14,153 nt of DNA from assembly GCA_947311455.1 (NCBI GenBank), contig CAMZKY010000006.1:1-14153 (forward strand), written 5' to 3'. The position numbers and the translations under genes were made by a program. Source of the stretch: an uncultured Marinosulfonomonas sp. GTDB lineage: Bacteria; Pseudomonadota; Alphaproteobacteria; Rhodobacterales; Rhodobacteraceae. Shown piece by piece: positions 1 to 7,071 of the stretch (position 1 is its first letter; each line of letters starts with the position of its first letter). The notes under the pieces were generated by a model. It was not told the DNA's origin, did not search any database, and was given only the letters and a program-made list of their open reading frames with translations.

Positions 1-2
1 AA

Positions 3-104
3 CATCGCGATGATGTTTTTACCCAAGCCGGCGGTATCGGATTATGGACAAAGGCCGATGCGGTGACGTGGTTTGATGATTTCACAATTCATCAGGTCAA
101 TTAA
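3..104 (+). CDS. 3' end of a gene with a concanavalin-like C-terminus (partial)
   Basis: The frame beginning at position 3 is open from the window edge to a TAA at 102-104 and encodes the last 33 residues of a longer protein. The tail holds GGIGLWTKADAVTWFDDFTI, which resembles the last strands of LamG/DUF1080-type (3-keto-disaccharide hydrolase-like) beta-sandwich domains, where a G-x-[IV]-G-L-W-T-K-A-D motif is followed by an aromatic-F-D-D-[FL] motif. Such domains bind or cleave carbohydrates, often outside the cytoplasm. The next gene is convergent and also appears to be a carbohydrate-active beta-sandwich protein, with only 9 bases between the two stops. The fold assignment rests on a short motif and the rest of the protein is out of view, so its activity cannot be stated. 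Confidence 0.55.
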   Translation, partial: HRDDVFTQAGGIGLWTKADAVTWFDDFTIHQVN

Positions 105-113
105 GGTCAGGCC

Positions 114-947
114 CTATTGATAGCGTTTCGGATAGCCATCCCAAATTTCGATATCGTCGATCCACTGGTGTTTTGGATTGGCGTTGCCGTAAATTTGGGT
201 CAGCATGATGAAATCAATCGGTTTATTGTGGCGGGTTGTAGGGCCGTGGTGATCGCCCACCACGTGGCCATTGATTTTCCAAAGCGCGCGGCCGTTTTTG
301 CCGGTGCTCCAATGCCAATAGAATTCGGTTAGAAACCATTTGTTACGTGGCACGGGGATGGTTTTGTTAAACACTTCCCATATCGGGTGTTCGGGATCGC
401 GGTCGCCTTGCCATGCCCAATAGGGCTGACCATTTTCATCGGTATAGATAAACGAAATCAACCGAAACCCTGTGCCAAAGCGGTAGTCTTTGGATTTCCA
501 TTCGAAAAATGTGCGCCATGAATTGGGTTGATGCCATGCTTTGCTATCCAGTTTTATCCAGTATCGAATATACAGATCACGCCGCCCGTCGGTGATATCA
601 AGGATTTCATAGGGGGATTGAGTATCGTCGCGGTGTTCCGCGCGTTCCTCATTATACAATACGCGGGTGCGTCGCCCTGTGTGGCCCTCAACCGTTTGGA
701 TTTCATTCCTAAGGGCGCGGCCATGATTGCCGTTGATAACATGCAGGCCGCTTTCATTTGCCCCAAGAATATCAATCGGCCAGCGATACCCCGATTTCGA
801 ATCGGTTCCGGTGATTGTTTGGTAGCCATCAATCAAAGGCTGCAAAACCACCCCCCGTTCAAAGCCGGATTTAAACAACAGATTCGGAGAATCGGCCAGT
901 GCCATATGGCTGACAAACAACAGCGGGATCAGGAGCAGGGCTTTCAT
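114..947 (-). CDS. Secreted polysaccharide lyase-like (heparin lyase I-type fold) protein
   Basis: This encodes 277 residues. The first 18 residues form a Sec signal peptide (one Lys, a hydrophobic core, then A-L-A before D-S), so the product is probably periplasmic or secreted. The body carries features of the concanavalin-like polysaccharide lyase superfamily (Pfam Polysacc_lyase, heparin lyase I-type): an RYWIKLD strand near residue 127, a W-x-x-FFEWKS segment near 144-151, a FYWHWSTGKNGRALWKING stretch near 210-228 and a closing WIDDIEIWDG strand. Family members cleave acidic polysaccharides such as glycosaminoglycans, alginate-like polymers or glucuronan; the substrate here cannot be told. 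The closing IDDIEIWDG strand is like that of the convergent neighbour, suggesting two beta-sandwich carbohydrate proteins side by side. The TAG stop is at 114-116. The upstream hairpin at 965-990 separates it from cpdB, so it probably has its own promoter. A non-catalytic binding protein is an alternative. Confidence 0.6.
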   Translation of the reverse strand: MKALLLIPLLFVSHMALADSPNLLFKSGFERGVVLQPLIDGYQTITGTDSKSGYRWPIDILGANESGLHVINGNHGRALRNEIQTVEGHTGRRTRVLYNEERAEHRDDTQSPYEILDITDGRRDLYIRYWIKLDSKAWHQPNSWRTFFEWKSKDYRFGTGFRLISFIYTDENGQPYWAWQGDRDPEHPIWEVFNKTIPVPRNKWFLTEFYWHWSTGKNGRALWKINGHVVGDHHGPTTRHNKPIDFIMLTQIYGNANPKHQWIDDIEIWDGYPKRYQ

Positions 948-964
948 AGCCTAAACATAACAAT

Positions 965-990
965 GGGCGGCAGGAATGACCATGCCGCCC
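965..990 (-). terminator. Hairpin terminator behind cpdB
   Basis: GGGCGGCA (965-972) and TGCCGCCC (983-990) form a perfect 8-bp GC-rich stem around a 10-base loop. Read on the minus strand the stem is followed by ATTGTTATGTTT, a weak U-rich tract. It lies 17 bases past the cpdB stop and before the start of the lyase-like gene, so it fits intrinsic termination of cpdB transcription. The interrupted U tract lowers certainty. Confidence 0.6.
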
Positions 991-1006
991 AGAATATAAC
1001 AAGCCT

Positions 1007-2986
1007 TTACAACGAAATGCGGAAACGCGCAAAGCCTTCGGGGCCATCGCCCGCCGGTTCAATGGTTACACCTTGCACATCATCGATATAATCCTGCGCC
1101 TTTGGCCCTGTATCAAACAAAACCGTGGTATCGGGAAGGGATTTAAAATGCCAGTTGGCATCGGCCTTTGGATTGATCGTGCCTTGCTCGACAATATAGC
1201 GCACAATCACATCGCGGTTGGTGTCGGGGCCACGGAACACGATGGTATCGCCCTTTGCCCCCGGGAAACTGCCTCCACCCGAGGCGCGATAGTTGTTTGT
1301 GGCAATGATGAATTCCATATCATCGGTCACCGGTTTGCCCTCATACATCAGGTTCACAATCCGTGACGCATCCGGATTTAGATCGCCGCCTTTGGTGTCA
1401 AACCGCGAAGGTTGGCTTAGGTCGATTTCATAGGTTACACCATCCATCACATCAAAGTTATAGCTGGGGAATTTCGGGTTCAACAGAACCTGATCCGCCT
1501 TGCCAACCTCGACCTGATTAAACATCCCGGCGGAGCGTTCAAGCCAGCCTTTTAGCTGTGCGCCATTGATTTTAACCGCGCGGGCCGTGTTGGGGTAAAG
1601 ATACAAATCCGCCACGTTTTTGATCGCCACGTCCCCAACGGGCACATCGGTGTAATATTCGGGGCCGCCACGGCCACCGGCCTTGAACGGCGCGGCGGCC
1701 GACAAGATTGGCAGGCCTTCGTATTCGGTGCCTTTCATCATTTCGCTGATATACCATTTTTGCGCAATCGAAACGATCTGAACCGAAGGATCATCGGCAA
1801 CCAAGGCAAAATAGCTGTGCAATGGCGTGGCGGTTTTGCCAACGGCGCGGCGGATATATTCCAGGGTTTCGGCGTGCTCTTGTGCCACCGCATCCAGAAC
1901 ATATTGCTGACTTTCCACCAAGGCCGTGGTGGAGCGATCTTCGTTACGTTTGGAAATTGGCCTTGCCTCCGAGGCATGGGTAACAATTTTCCATTCTCCA
2001 CCGGAATTTTCCAGCATCAGATCAACCACACCCAGATGCGACCCCCAGAACCCGCCCATCGCGGCAGGTTTGCCATGCAGGGTGCCTTTGGCCGTATCAA
2101 CGCCTTTGATCCCGTCATATTTCGGGCCAGGGAAGACAAGGTGGTGATGCCCCGACAAAATTGCGTCGATACCGTCAACCATCGCCAGCTGAAGCGAGGC
2201 ATTTTCAAGGCCTTCTTCTGTGGCCGATTCCGCAATGCCAGAGTGGCACAGGGCGATAATAATGTCGGCGCCGGCCTCTTTCATTTCCGGCACATAGGCA
2301 CGGGCGGTGGCCACGATATCGCGGGTCATCACGTTGCCTTCCAGATGGCGGCGATCCCAGTTCATGATTTGTGGCGGCACAAATCCGATCAGGCCGATTT
2401 TGATGGCATGGCTTGCGCCGCTGCCATCTGTCAGGGTTTTATCCATAATCACATAAGGCGGCAGCAGGGTTTTATCATCACGCGCATTGCTGGCCATTTC
2501 AGTGGCAATGTTGGAGGACACCACAGGGAAATTTGCCCCCGCCAAGGATTTCATCAGGAAATCAAGGCCATAGTTGAATTCATGGTTCCCAAGGGTCGAG
2601 GCGTCAAAGCCAACGGCATTCATCGCTTCGATCACCGGATGCATATCGCCGTCTTTCATGCCGCGCTCATAGGCGATGTAATCCCCCATCGGGTTGCCTT
2701 GCAGGAAATCGCCATTATCAATCAGCATTGAATTGGTGGCCTCGTTGCGAATATCTTTGATCAGGCTGGCGGTGCGGGCAAGGCCGACACTATCGCGGGG
2801 TTTGTCGGCGTAATAATCATAGGGAAACACATGCACATGCAAATCGGTGGTTTCCATAATGCGTAAATGCGCCTGATTGGCACCAGCGCGCGCCGAAAAA
2901 GGGTGCAGCGCAATCATCGTTGTTCCGGCCACAGTGCTGGCCAAAAACGCGCGGCGGCTCATATTGGATTTTGTGTTAAACGTCAT
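1007..2986 (-). CDS. cpdB: 2',3'-cyclic-nucleotide 2'-phosphodiesterase/3'-nucleotidase, Tat-exported
   Basis: This 659-residue protein is a full-length CpdB/UshA-type metallophosphoesterase. In this family the enzyme hydrolyses 2',3'-cyclic nucleotides to 3'-nucleotides and then to nucleoside and phosphate in the periplasm, releasing P from RNA breakdown products. The N-terminus has a twin-arginine signal (S10-R-R-A-F-L, hydrophobic stretch, then S-A-R-A near 31-34), so export is by Tat. Metal-site motifs are in order: TTDLHVH (46-52), DNGDF (90-94), GNHEFNYG (133-140), then LCHSG and SGHHH further on. The C-terminal half is a 5'-nucleotidase substrate domain with SYNFDVMDGVTYEIDL and RASGGGSFPG motifs. 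The ATG at 2986 has a GGGGGA Shine-Dalgarno about 6 bases upstream; Met9, directly before SRR, is a possible second start. It stands alone, with a terminator behind it and the asparaginase gene ending 95 bases upstream. Confidence 0.93.
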   Translation of the reverse strand: MTFNTKSNMSRRAFLASTVAGTTMIALHPFSARAGANQAHLRIMETTDLHVHVFPYDYYADKPRDSVGLARTASLIKDIRNEATNSMLIDNGDFLQGNPMGDYIAYERGMKDGDMHPVIEAMNAVGFDASTLGNHEFNYGLDFLMKSLAGANFPVVSSNIATEMASNARDDKTLLPPYVIMDKTLTDGSGASHAIKIGLIGFVPPQIMNWDRRHLEGNVMTRDIVATARAYVPEMKEAGADIIIALCHSGIAESATEEGLENASLQLAMVDGIDAILSGHHHLVFPGPKYDGIKGVDTAKGTLHGKPAAMGGFWGSHLGVVDLMLENSGGEWKIVTHASEARPISKRNEDRSTTALVESQQYVLDAVAQEHAETLEYIRRAVGKTATPLHSYFALVADDPSVQIVSIAQKWYISEMMKGTEYEGLPILSAAAPFKAGGRGGPEYYTDVPVGDVAIKNVADLYLYPNTARAVKINGAQLKGWLERSAGMFNQVEVGKADQVLLNPKFPSYNFDVMDGVTYEIDLSQPSRFDTKGGDLNPDASRIVNLMYEGKPVTDDMEFIIATNNYRASGGGSFPGAKGDTIVFRGPDTNRDVIVRYIVEQGTINPKADANWHFKSLPDTTVLFDTGPKAQDYIDDVQGVTIEPAGDGPEGFARFRISL

Positions 2987-3081
2987 AATTATCCCCCAAG
3001 ATGTAAGATTTGAAAGAGGAACTCTAACACGGGAATTGGCTTTTGCGAGATATTTTTACCAAACGGGCAATTTTTAGCCGC

Positions 3082-4080
3082 TTACAACAATGCCGCCGCC
3101 GGTTTTATATATCCGGTGGTAATTCCGTTGCAGTTTTTGATCGGTGCATTCATGCGTTTCAAGGTGGCCGGATGTTTGGGGGCCAACACGCCCAGTTTCA
3201 CCAGTATCGCCGCAATCGCACATTCCGACGCGCGGAAAGATCCGTCGGATATTTTCACCGCAACGCCCAGTTTGAGTTCGGGAATGATTGCGGCGTAAAC
3301 GGCCTCGGCCCCTGTTTTAAGGGCAACGCGGCCGTTCATGGCGCGCATCAGTTCGGTGCAGGCGCGGCCTTCTCCGGCGACAAGTTCGGGATAGGCTGTC
3401 ATTGCCTGCACCAATGTCGCCGCCGCGCGTTCGCGCACGGTGGCCCCATCATCAGACGCCGCAGCAAAAAACGCCAACGCGCGGGCAAAGCCGTGCATGG
3501 TGGTGGCGAAATTGGGGGCGGAGCAGCCGTCGATGCCAAACCCGGGGGTGGTTTGGCCGGTAACGTCCTCGAACGCGTCTTTTACGGCCAGCTGCACAGG
3601 ATGATCGGGATCAATATATTCCGATCCGCCGCCCAGATGTTTGTTCAGGGTTAAAAAGCCCGTGTGTTTACCGGAACAGTTATTGTGCATCTGGCAGGGT
3701 TTTTCACCTGCGCGGATCAGGGCATGATGGGCCTCGACATCTTTAGGGTCATGCGCTCCACAGCGCAGATCACCATCCGACAGGCCCAAATGATCCAACC
3801 ATTTGGAAACGCGGTCGGTATGAATGGCAGCGCTGTTGTGGGAGGCACAAGCAAGGGCCAGCTGATCGACCCCCAATCCAAAGGCCTTGGCCGCGCCGCT
3901 TTCGATCAGAGGCAGGGCCTGAATCATCTTGCTGGAAGAGCGCGGCAAAATCACCTGATCGGGATCACCCCATGCCTGAACGATGTTTCCGGAGGCATCA
4001 CAAATCACCACATGACCCGTGTGAATTGATTCTAAAAACTCTCCTCGCCAGATTTCAGCCAGTGGAACGGGGTTTTTCAT
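3082..4080 (-). CDS. L-asparaginase II, Rhizobium etli type (Asparaginase_II family)
   Basis: This cytoplasmic enzyme hydrolyses L-asparagine to aspartate and ammonia. The family is structurally related to serine beta-lactamases and glutaminases and unrelated to E. coli AnsA/AnsB. From the ATG at 4080 it has 332 residues, the usual length. In this numbering the known catalytic set falls into place: R-S48-S-S-K51 (tandem Ser-Lys), S80 within CASHNS, C135 and K138 within the NNCSGKH motif, a Cys within GIDGCSAP (about 186, matching the third zinc ligand), and a later Lys within VKISDGSFR. The reading frame continues upstream to a TTG at 4128, but AGGAAA sits 6 bases before the ATG at 4080, and the S48/K51 numbering then agrees exactly with the R. 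etli enzyme, so I use 4080. It is divergent from the IalB-family gene and not in an operon. No signal peptide is seen. Confidence 0.9.
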   Translation of the reverse strand: MKNPVPLAEIWRGEFLESIHTGHVVICDASGNIVQAWGDPDQVILPRSSSKMIQALPLIESGAAKAFGLGVDQLALACASHNSAAIHTDRVSKWLDHLGLSDGDLRCGAHDPKDVEAHHALIRAGEKPCQMHNNCSGKHTGFLTLNKHLGGGSEYIDPDHPVQLAVKDAFEDVTGQTTPGFGIDGCSAPNFATTMHGFARALAFFAAASDDGATVRERAAATLVQAMTAYPELVAGEGRACTELMRAMNGRVALKTGAEAVYAAIIPELKLGVAVKISDGSFRASECAIAAILVKLGVLAPKHPATLKRMNAPIKNCNGITTGYIKPAAALL

Positions 4081-4123
4081 GGGTTTTCCTAACACATCTG
4101 CGCGAATTTTTGCCAAAAGGGGT

Positions 4124-4135
4124 TTCAAATTTGAA
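4124..4135. promoter_or_regulatory. 12-bp perfect palindrome between divergent asparaginase and ialB-like genes
   Basis: TTCAAATTTGAA is a perfect 12-bp palindrome lying 43 bases upstream of the asparaginase ATG and about 117 bases upstream of the IalB-like ATG. Its position in a divergent promoter region suits an operator for a dimeric regulator. An AT-rich palindrome of this length can also occur by chance, and no regulator is encoded beside it. Confidence 0.3.
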
Positions 4136-4184
4136 TTCTAATACGCTATGCTGTGCATATCGAGTAAGAAAACACGTCTACCCC

Positions 4185-4202
4185 CGAAAAGATCGAAAAG
4201 AT
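4185..4202 (+). repeat. Tandem 9-bp repeat in the leader of the IalB-like gene
   Basis: CGAAAAGAT occurs twice without a gap (4185-4193 and 4194-4202), about 50 bases before the start of the IalB-like gene. It may be a protein-binding repeat in the promoter or leader region, or a chance slippage product. Confidence 0.35.
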
Positions 4203-4252
4203 CACCGGTATGACACTTTTGAGGCAATTACAGTCTGGAGGCTGTGAACAGT

Positions 4253-4780
4253 ATGAATGTATTTTTGGCACGTGGTATAAGTGGTGCGATTTTGGCGCTG
4301 GCGGCAACAGGTGTGTTTGCACAGCAATCAAGCAACCGGGTCGCAGCAAAAACCGATTGGAGCGTTTTCGTCGAGGATAACCCGACAGAATGTTGGGCGG
4401 TCTCTGCACCTAAAGAAACCGTAAATACAAAAGACGGACGCGTTGTTGCCGTGCGCCGAAGCGAAATTCTGTTGTTCGTTTCTTACCGCCCTGGATCAGG
4501 CGTGAAATCAGAACTATCATTCACCGGCGGATATCCGTTTGCGGGAGGGTCAACTGTTTCGGTTAAAATTGGCGATACAACCTATGAATTTTTTACCTCG
4601 GGTGAAAATGCATGGCCCGCAACGCCAGCGGATGACAAAAAGATTATCACCGCGATGAAACGCGGTGCCAAAGCTGTTGTAACGGGGCGCTCATCCCGTG
4701 GCACGGTAACGAAGGATACATTTTCCCTGCTCGGGTTTACCGCCGCTGTCGAAGAGGCCGCGAAACGCTGTGGTAGCTAG
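4253..4780 (+). CDS. IalB family (invasion-associated locus B) periplasmic protein
   Basis: The 175-residue product has an N-terminal signal peptide (a hydrophobic stretch after RG ending A-T-G-V-F-A before Q-Q) and so is exported. The body matches the IalB family pattern: W-x-V-F near the mature start, an ECWAVSAP segment, RRSEILLFVSYRP, ELSFTGGYPF, a GDTTYEFFTSGENAW segment, and a late TVTKDTFSLLGFTAAVEEA segment where a polar residue stretch precedes a conserved F-S-L-x-G-F. IalB was named in Bartonella for erythrocyte invasion, but homologues are widespread in free-living alphaproteobacteria and their role there is unknown. GGAGG at 4237-4241 is 11 bases from the ATG at 4253 but only 2 from an in-frame GTG at 4244, so I prefer 4253. 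It has its own terminator at 4808 and rlmN follows on the same strand. Confidence 0.82.
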   Translation: MNVFLARGISGAILALAATGVFAQQSSNRVAAKTDWSVFVEDNPTECWAVSAPKETVNTKDGRVVAVRRSEILLFVSYRPGSGVKSELSFTGGYPFAGGSTVSVKIGDTTYEFFTSGENAWPATPADDKKIITAMKRGAKAVVTGRSSRGTVTKDTFSLLGFTAAVEEAAKRCGS

Positions 4781-4807
4781 GATCTAAAATTACAGAATTG
4801 TTTTACC

Positions 4808-4840
4808 AAACCCGCGCCATGATGGTGCGGGTTTTTGTTT
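4808..4840 (+). terminator. Rho-independent terminator of the IalB-like gene
   Basis: AAACCCGCGCC (4808-4818) pairs along its whole length with GGTGCGGGTTT (4824-4834), including one G-T pair, around an ATGAT loop. It is followed by TTGTTT after the stem's own T run. The hairpin starts 27 bases after the stop codon. This is the clearest terminator in the window and it separates the IalB-like gene from rlmN. Confidence 0.9.
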
Positions 4841-4865
4841 GTGCGATGACAAACCTTAACGATTC

Positions 4866-4871
4866 TATAAT
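4866..4871 (+). promoter_or_regulatory. Candidate -10 box upstream of rlmN
   Basis: A perfect TATAAT hexamer lies in the AT-rich stretch between the IalB terminator and rlmN, 99 bases before the rlmN ATG. No good -35 element is found 16-18 bases upstream; ATGACA at 4846-4851 is only 14 bases away. Since a terminator precedes it, rlmN needs its own promoter, which supports the call, but the hexamer alone is weak evidence. Confidence 0.35.
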
Positions 4872-4970
4872 TCCGGAATAATGGATTCAATATCTATAGC
4901 ATTATGCCGGGTGTTTTATTTTCCTCCAATACCCTGTATGTCGGCAGCTTGTTAACCGAGGATCAGAATC

Positions 4971-6146
4971 ATGGCACCTGCGGCCCCTATTACCCAAGAC
5001 GTTGTCACCATCCCCCGCACCGATGCGGCCGACCCGTTGATCAATCTGGTTGGACTGACCCGCGACGCCTTGCGTGATGTGTTGATCGAGGCCGGGATCA
5101 AGGAAAAACAGGGCAAAATGCGGGCCGGTCAAATCTGGCAATGGATTTACCAAAAAGGTGTGCGCGATTTTGACCTGATGACCAACCTGTCAAAAGATAT
5201 CCGTGCCATGCTGGCCGAAAAATTTGTGATTGCCGTGCCCGAAATCGTGACCAAACAGGTGAGTGAGGACGGCACCCGCAAATATCTGGTGCGTATCGCA
5301 GGCGGTCACGAGGTTGAAATCGTTTACATCCCCGAAACCAATCGCGGCACTTTATGCATTTCATCGCAAGTGGGTTGCACATTAACCTGTTCGTTTTGCC
5401 ACACAGGCACCCAAAAATTGGTGCGAAATTTGACGGCGGCGGAAATCATTGGCCAAGTTATGGTAGCGCGTGATGATCTGGGCGAATGGCCGGAGCTGGG
5501 TGTGCCCAATCCACCCGAAGCGCGGTTGTTATCCAACATCGTTTTGATGGGCATGGGCGAACCTTTGTACAATTTTGAAAACGTGCGCGACGCGATGAAA
5601 ATAGCCATGGATCCCGAGGGGATTTCACTGTCGCGTCGTCGGATCACTCTGTCAACGTCCGGTGTGGTACCTGAAATTGCCCGCACCGCCACCGAAATTG
5701 GCTGTTTGTTGGCGATATCTTTTCACGCCACCACCGATGAGGTGCGCGATACTTTGGTGCCAATCAATAAGAAATGGAACATCGAGGCGTTGTTAAATGC
5801 GCTGCGCGAATACCCCAAAGCCAGCAATTCCGAGCGGATCACCTTTGAATATGTGATGCTTAAGGGGATCAATGATAGCGACGAGGATGCGCGCCGTTTG
5901 GTGCAATTGATCAAGGGCATTCCTGCCAAGATCAATCTGATCCCGTTCAATGAATGGCCCGGTGCGCCCTATGAACGTTCCAGCAACAACCGTATCCGCG
6001 CCTTTTCCGAAATTGTGTTTAGTGCAGGATATTCTTCGCCCGTGCGCAAACCTCGGGGTGAAGATATTATGGCAGCGTGCGGCCAGTTAAAATCGGCAAC
6101 CGAGCGCGGGCGCAAAAGCCGTAAACAAATCGAAGATTCCCTATAG
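4971..6146 (+). CDS. rlmN: Dual-specificity 23S rRNA A2503 / tRNA A37 C2-methyltransferase
   Basis: RlmN is a cytoplasmic radical-SAM enzyme that methylates C2 of A2503 in 23S rRNA and of A37 in some tRNAs, supporting translational fidelity. The 391-residue protein is complete (E. coli 384). The [4Fe-4S] motif C136-x3-C140-x2-C143 is in GCTLTCSFC, preceded by C129 in TLCISSQVGC, and the catalytic methyl-carrying Cys is C370 in IMAACGQL. Spacing of these four N-terminal Cys (7, 4, 3) is that of the E. coli enzyme. Further family motifs are LMGMGEPLYN (192-201), RRITLSTSG (223-231), LAISFHA (247-253) and INLIPFNEWPG (321-331). GAGGA sits 7 bases before the ATG at 4971. Transcription probably starts downstream of the terminator at 4808. 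The C-terminus is rich in Arg and Lys, as is common. It converges with phnX. Confidence 0.97.
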   Translation: MAPAAPITQDVVTIPRTDAADPLINLVGLTRDALRDVLIEAGIKEKQGKMRAGQIWQWIYQKGVRDFDLMTNLSKDIRAMLAEKFVIAVPEIVTKQVSEDGTRKYLVRIAGGHEVEIVYIPETNRGTLCISSQVGCTLTCSFCHTGTQKLVRNLTAAEIIGQVMVARDDLGEWPELGVPNPPEARLLSNIVLMGMGEPLYNFENVRDAMKIAMDPEGISLSRRRITLSTSGVVPEIARTATEIGCLLAISFHATTDEVRDTLVPINKKWNIEALLNALREYPKASNSERITFEYVMLKGINDSDEDARRLVQLIKGIPAKINLIPFNEWPGAPYERSSNNRIRAFSEIVFSAGYSSPVRKPRGEDIMAACGQLKSATERGRKSRKQIEDSL

Positions 6147-6214
6147 GCGCCACTCATCAAGCCCTGCGGGCATTCTTCGTTAGCAAAGAAATCCGTCAGA
6201 ATTGATGAGCGGCG
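6147..6214. repeat. Imperfect long inverted repeat between rlmN and phnX
   Basis: CGCCACTCATCAA (6148-6160) and TTGATGAGCGGCG (6202-6214) are inverted copies matching at 12 of 13 positions. The 41 bases between hold two smaller hairpins: GCCC-TGC-GGGC (6161-6171) and TTCTT/AAGAA (6174-6178 with 6186-6190). The element fills almost the whole 76-bp gap between two convergent genes, so a two-way transcription stop is the simplest role. However, there is no T run after the stem on either strand, and the nested structure is richer than a usual terminator. A dispersed palindromic repeat or a processed RNA element are other options. Confidence 0.55.
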
Positions 6215-6222
6215 ATGTGCGA

Positions 6223-7071
6223 TTAGGGTTTTTCACCACGAGCCAGACGTGCGTTGATATCCTCAATGACCGCAGGCAATTCAACCAAACTATCAATCAC
6301 ATAATGCGCCCCCGATTCTTGCAGGATCTTGCGCGTATGCGCCATGCGGCGTTTTATTTCCGCCTCTGATAATGTGGCCTCTTCCTCTAGCGAATTGATG
6401 TTCATATAATTGGAATACCGCACAAGGCCGACACCCCAACACCCCGCATTCAAAGCCTCGCCAATACCTGACACCGTATCATCACATTTCACCACTGATT
6501 TGATTTCCGAAATCCCCATCAGATCAAGGTTTTTCCATACCATATGCGGGGCCGGTCGCGCGCCGTGGATCACCTCGTCGCCGGCAACTGTTGCATCGGG
6601 GGTAAAGCCCTGTTTGATGCAATCCTCAAGCAGCACATCCACCATAGAGCGCACAAATCCTGTTGACGCGCCGATCTTGATGCCTTGCCCTTGCAGATCG
6701 TTCAACACGTCTTTGACACCCGGTAAAATGGTAGTATATTTGCGCAGGCAATCCAGTTGGGCCGGCACAAAATCAGCAAACATTGCGTCCACATCAGTTT
6801 GATCTGGCGCTTTGCCTTTGATCGATTGCCAACGGGCGGCGATCACCGGATTTTCTGTCAGCATTTTGATGTGCAAATCTTTGCGCAATCCCATCGGGCC
6901 GCGCGCTTCTTCCATCGAGATTTCAACCCCTTGATTTTGAAACACCTCAACAAAGACCACCGCAGGGGCAATCACATAGGCGTCGGCGATTGTGCCGCTC
7001 CAATCCAGCACGAGGGCCTGAACTTTGCCGCGATAGGTGCGGGCATAGGTGTAATTTCCAAAATGGTTCAT
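6223..7071 (-). CDS. phnX: Phosphonoacetaldehyde hydrolase (phosphonatase)
   Basis: PhnX cleaves the C-P bond of phosphonoacetaldehyde, giving acetaldehyde and phosphate, the second step of 2-aminoethylphosphonate breakdown in the cytoplasm. It is a HAD-superfamily enzyme of 282 residues. The nucleophile motif is LVLDWSGT with D23, and the Schiff-base Lys of the cap domain is K64 in MGLRKDLH; the 41-residue gap between them equals that of the Bacillus cereus enzyme (Asp12, Lys53). A GASTGF segment (HAD motif II region) and KCDDT (motif IV) follow. The second position after the nucleophile is Ser instead of the common Ala (DWAGT), a conservative change. The ATG at 7071 overlaps the phnW stop by 4 nt, and AAGGAAA inside the end of phnW serves as its ribosome site, so the two genes are translationally coupled. 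Confidence 0.95.
   Translation of the reverse strand: MNHFGNYTYARTYRGKVQALVLDWSGTIADAYVIAPAVVFVEVFQNQGVEISMEEARGPMGLRKDLHIKMLTENPVIAARWQSIKGKAPDQTDVDAMFADFVPAQLDCLRKYTTILPGVKDVLNDLQGQGIKIGASTGFVRSMVDVLLEDCIKQGFTPDATVAGDEVIHGARPAPHMVWKNLDLMGISEIKSVVKCDDTVSGIGEALNAGCWGVGLVRYSNYMNINSLEEEATLSEAEIKRRMAHTRKILQESGAHYVIDSLVELPAVIEDINARLARGEKP

Noticed and set aside
1760..2731. Long open frame (323 codons) on the plus strand opposite cpdB
   Set aside because: It lies wholly antisense to a clearly real enzyme, and its protein is rich in His, Gln, Phe and Arg with no domain pattern, as expected for a shadow frame.
3043..3654. Plus-strand frame (203 codons) opposite the asparaginase gene
   Set aside because: Antisense to conserved asparaginase codons; composition (Gly, Arg, His, Phe rich) is typical of a shadow and no ribosome site is convincing.
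4185..4202. Start of a CRISPR or larger repeat array
   Set aside because: Only two tandem copies of 9 bases with no spacers and no cas genes in the window.
6161..6201. attC-type recombination site in the rlmN-phnX gap
   Set aside because: The hairpin region contains a GTTAGC string but lacks paired core sites, and there is no integron integrase or cassette-like gene nearby.
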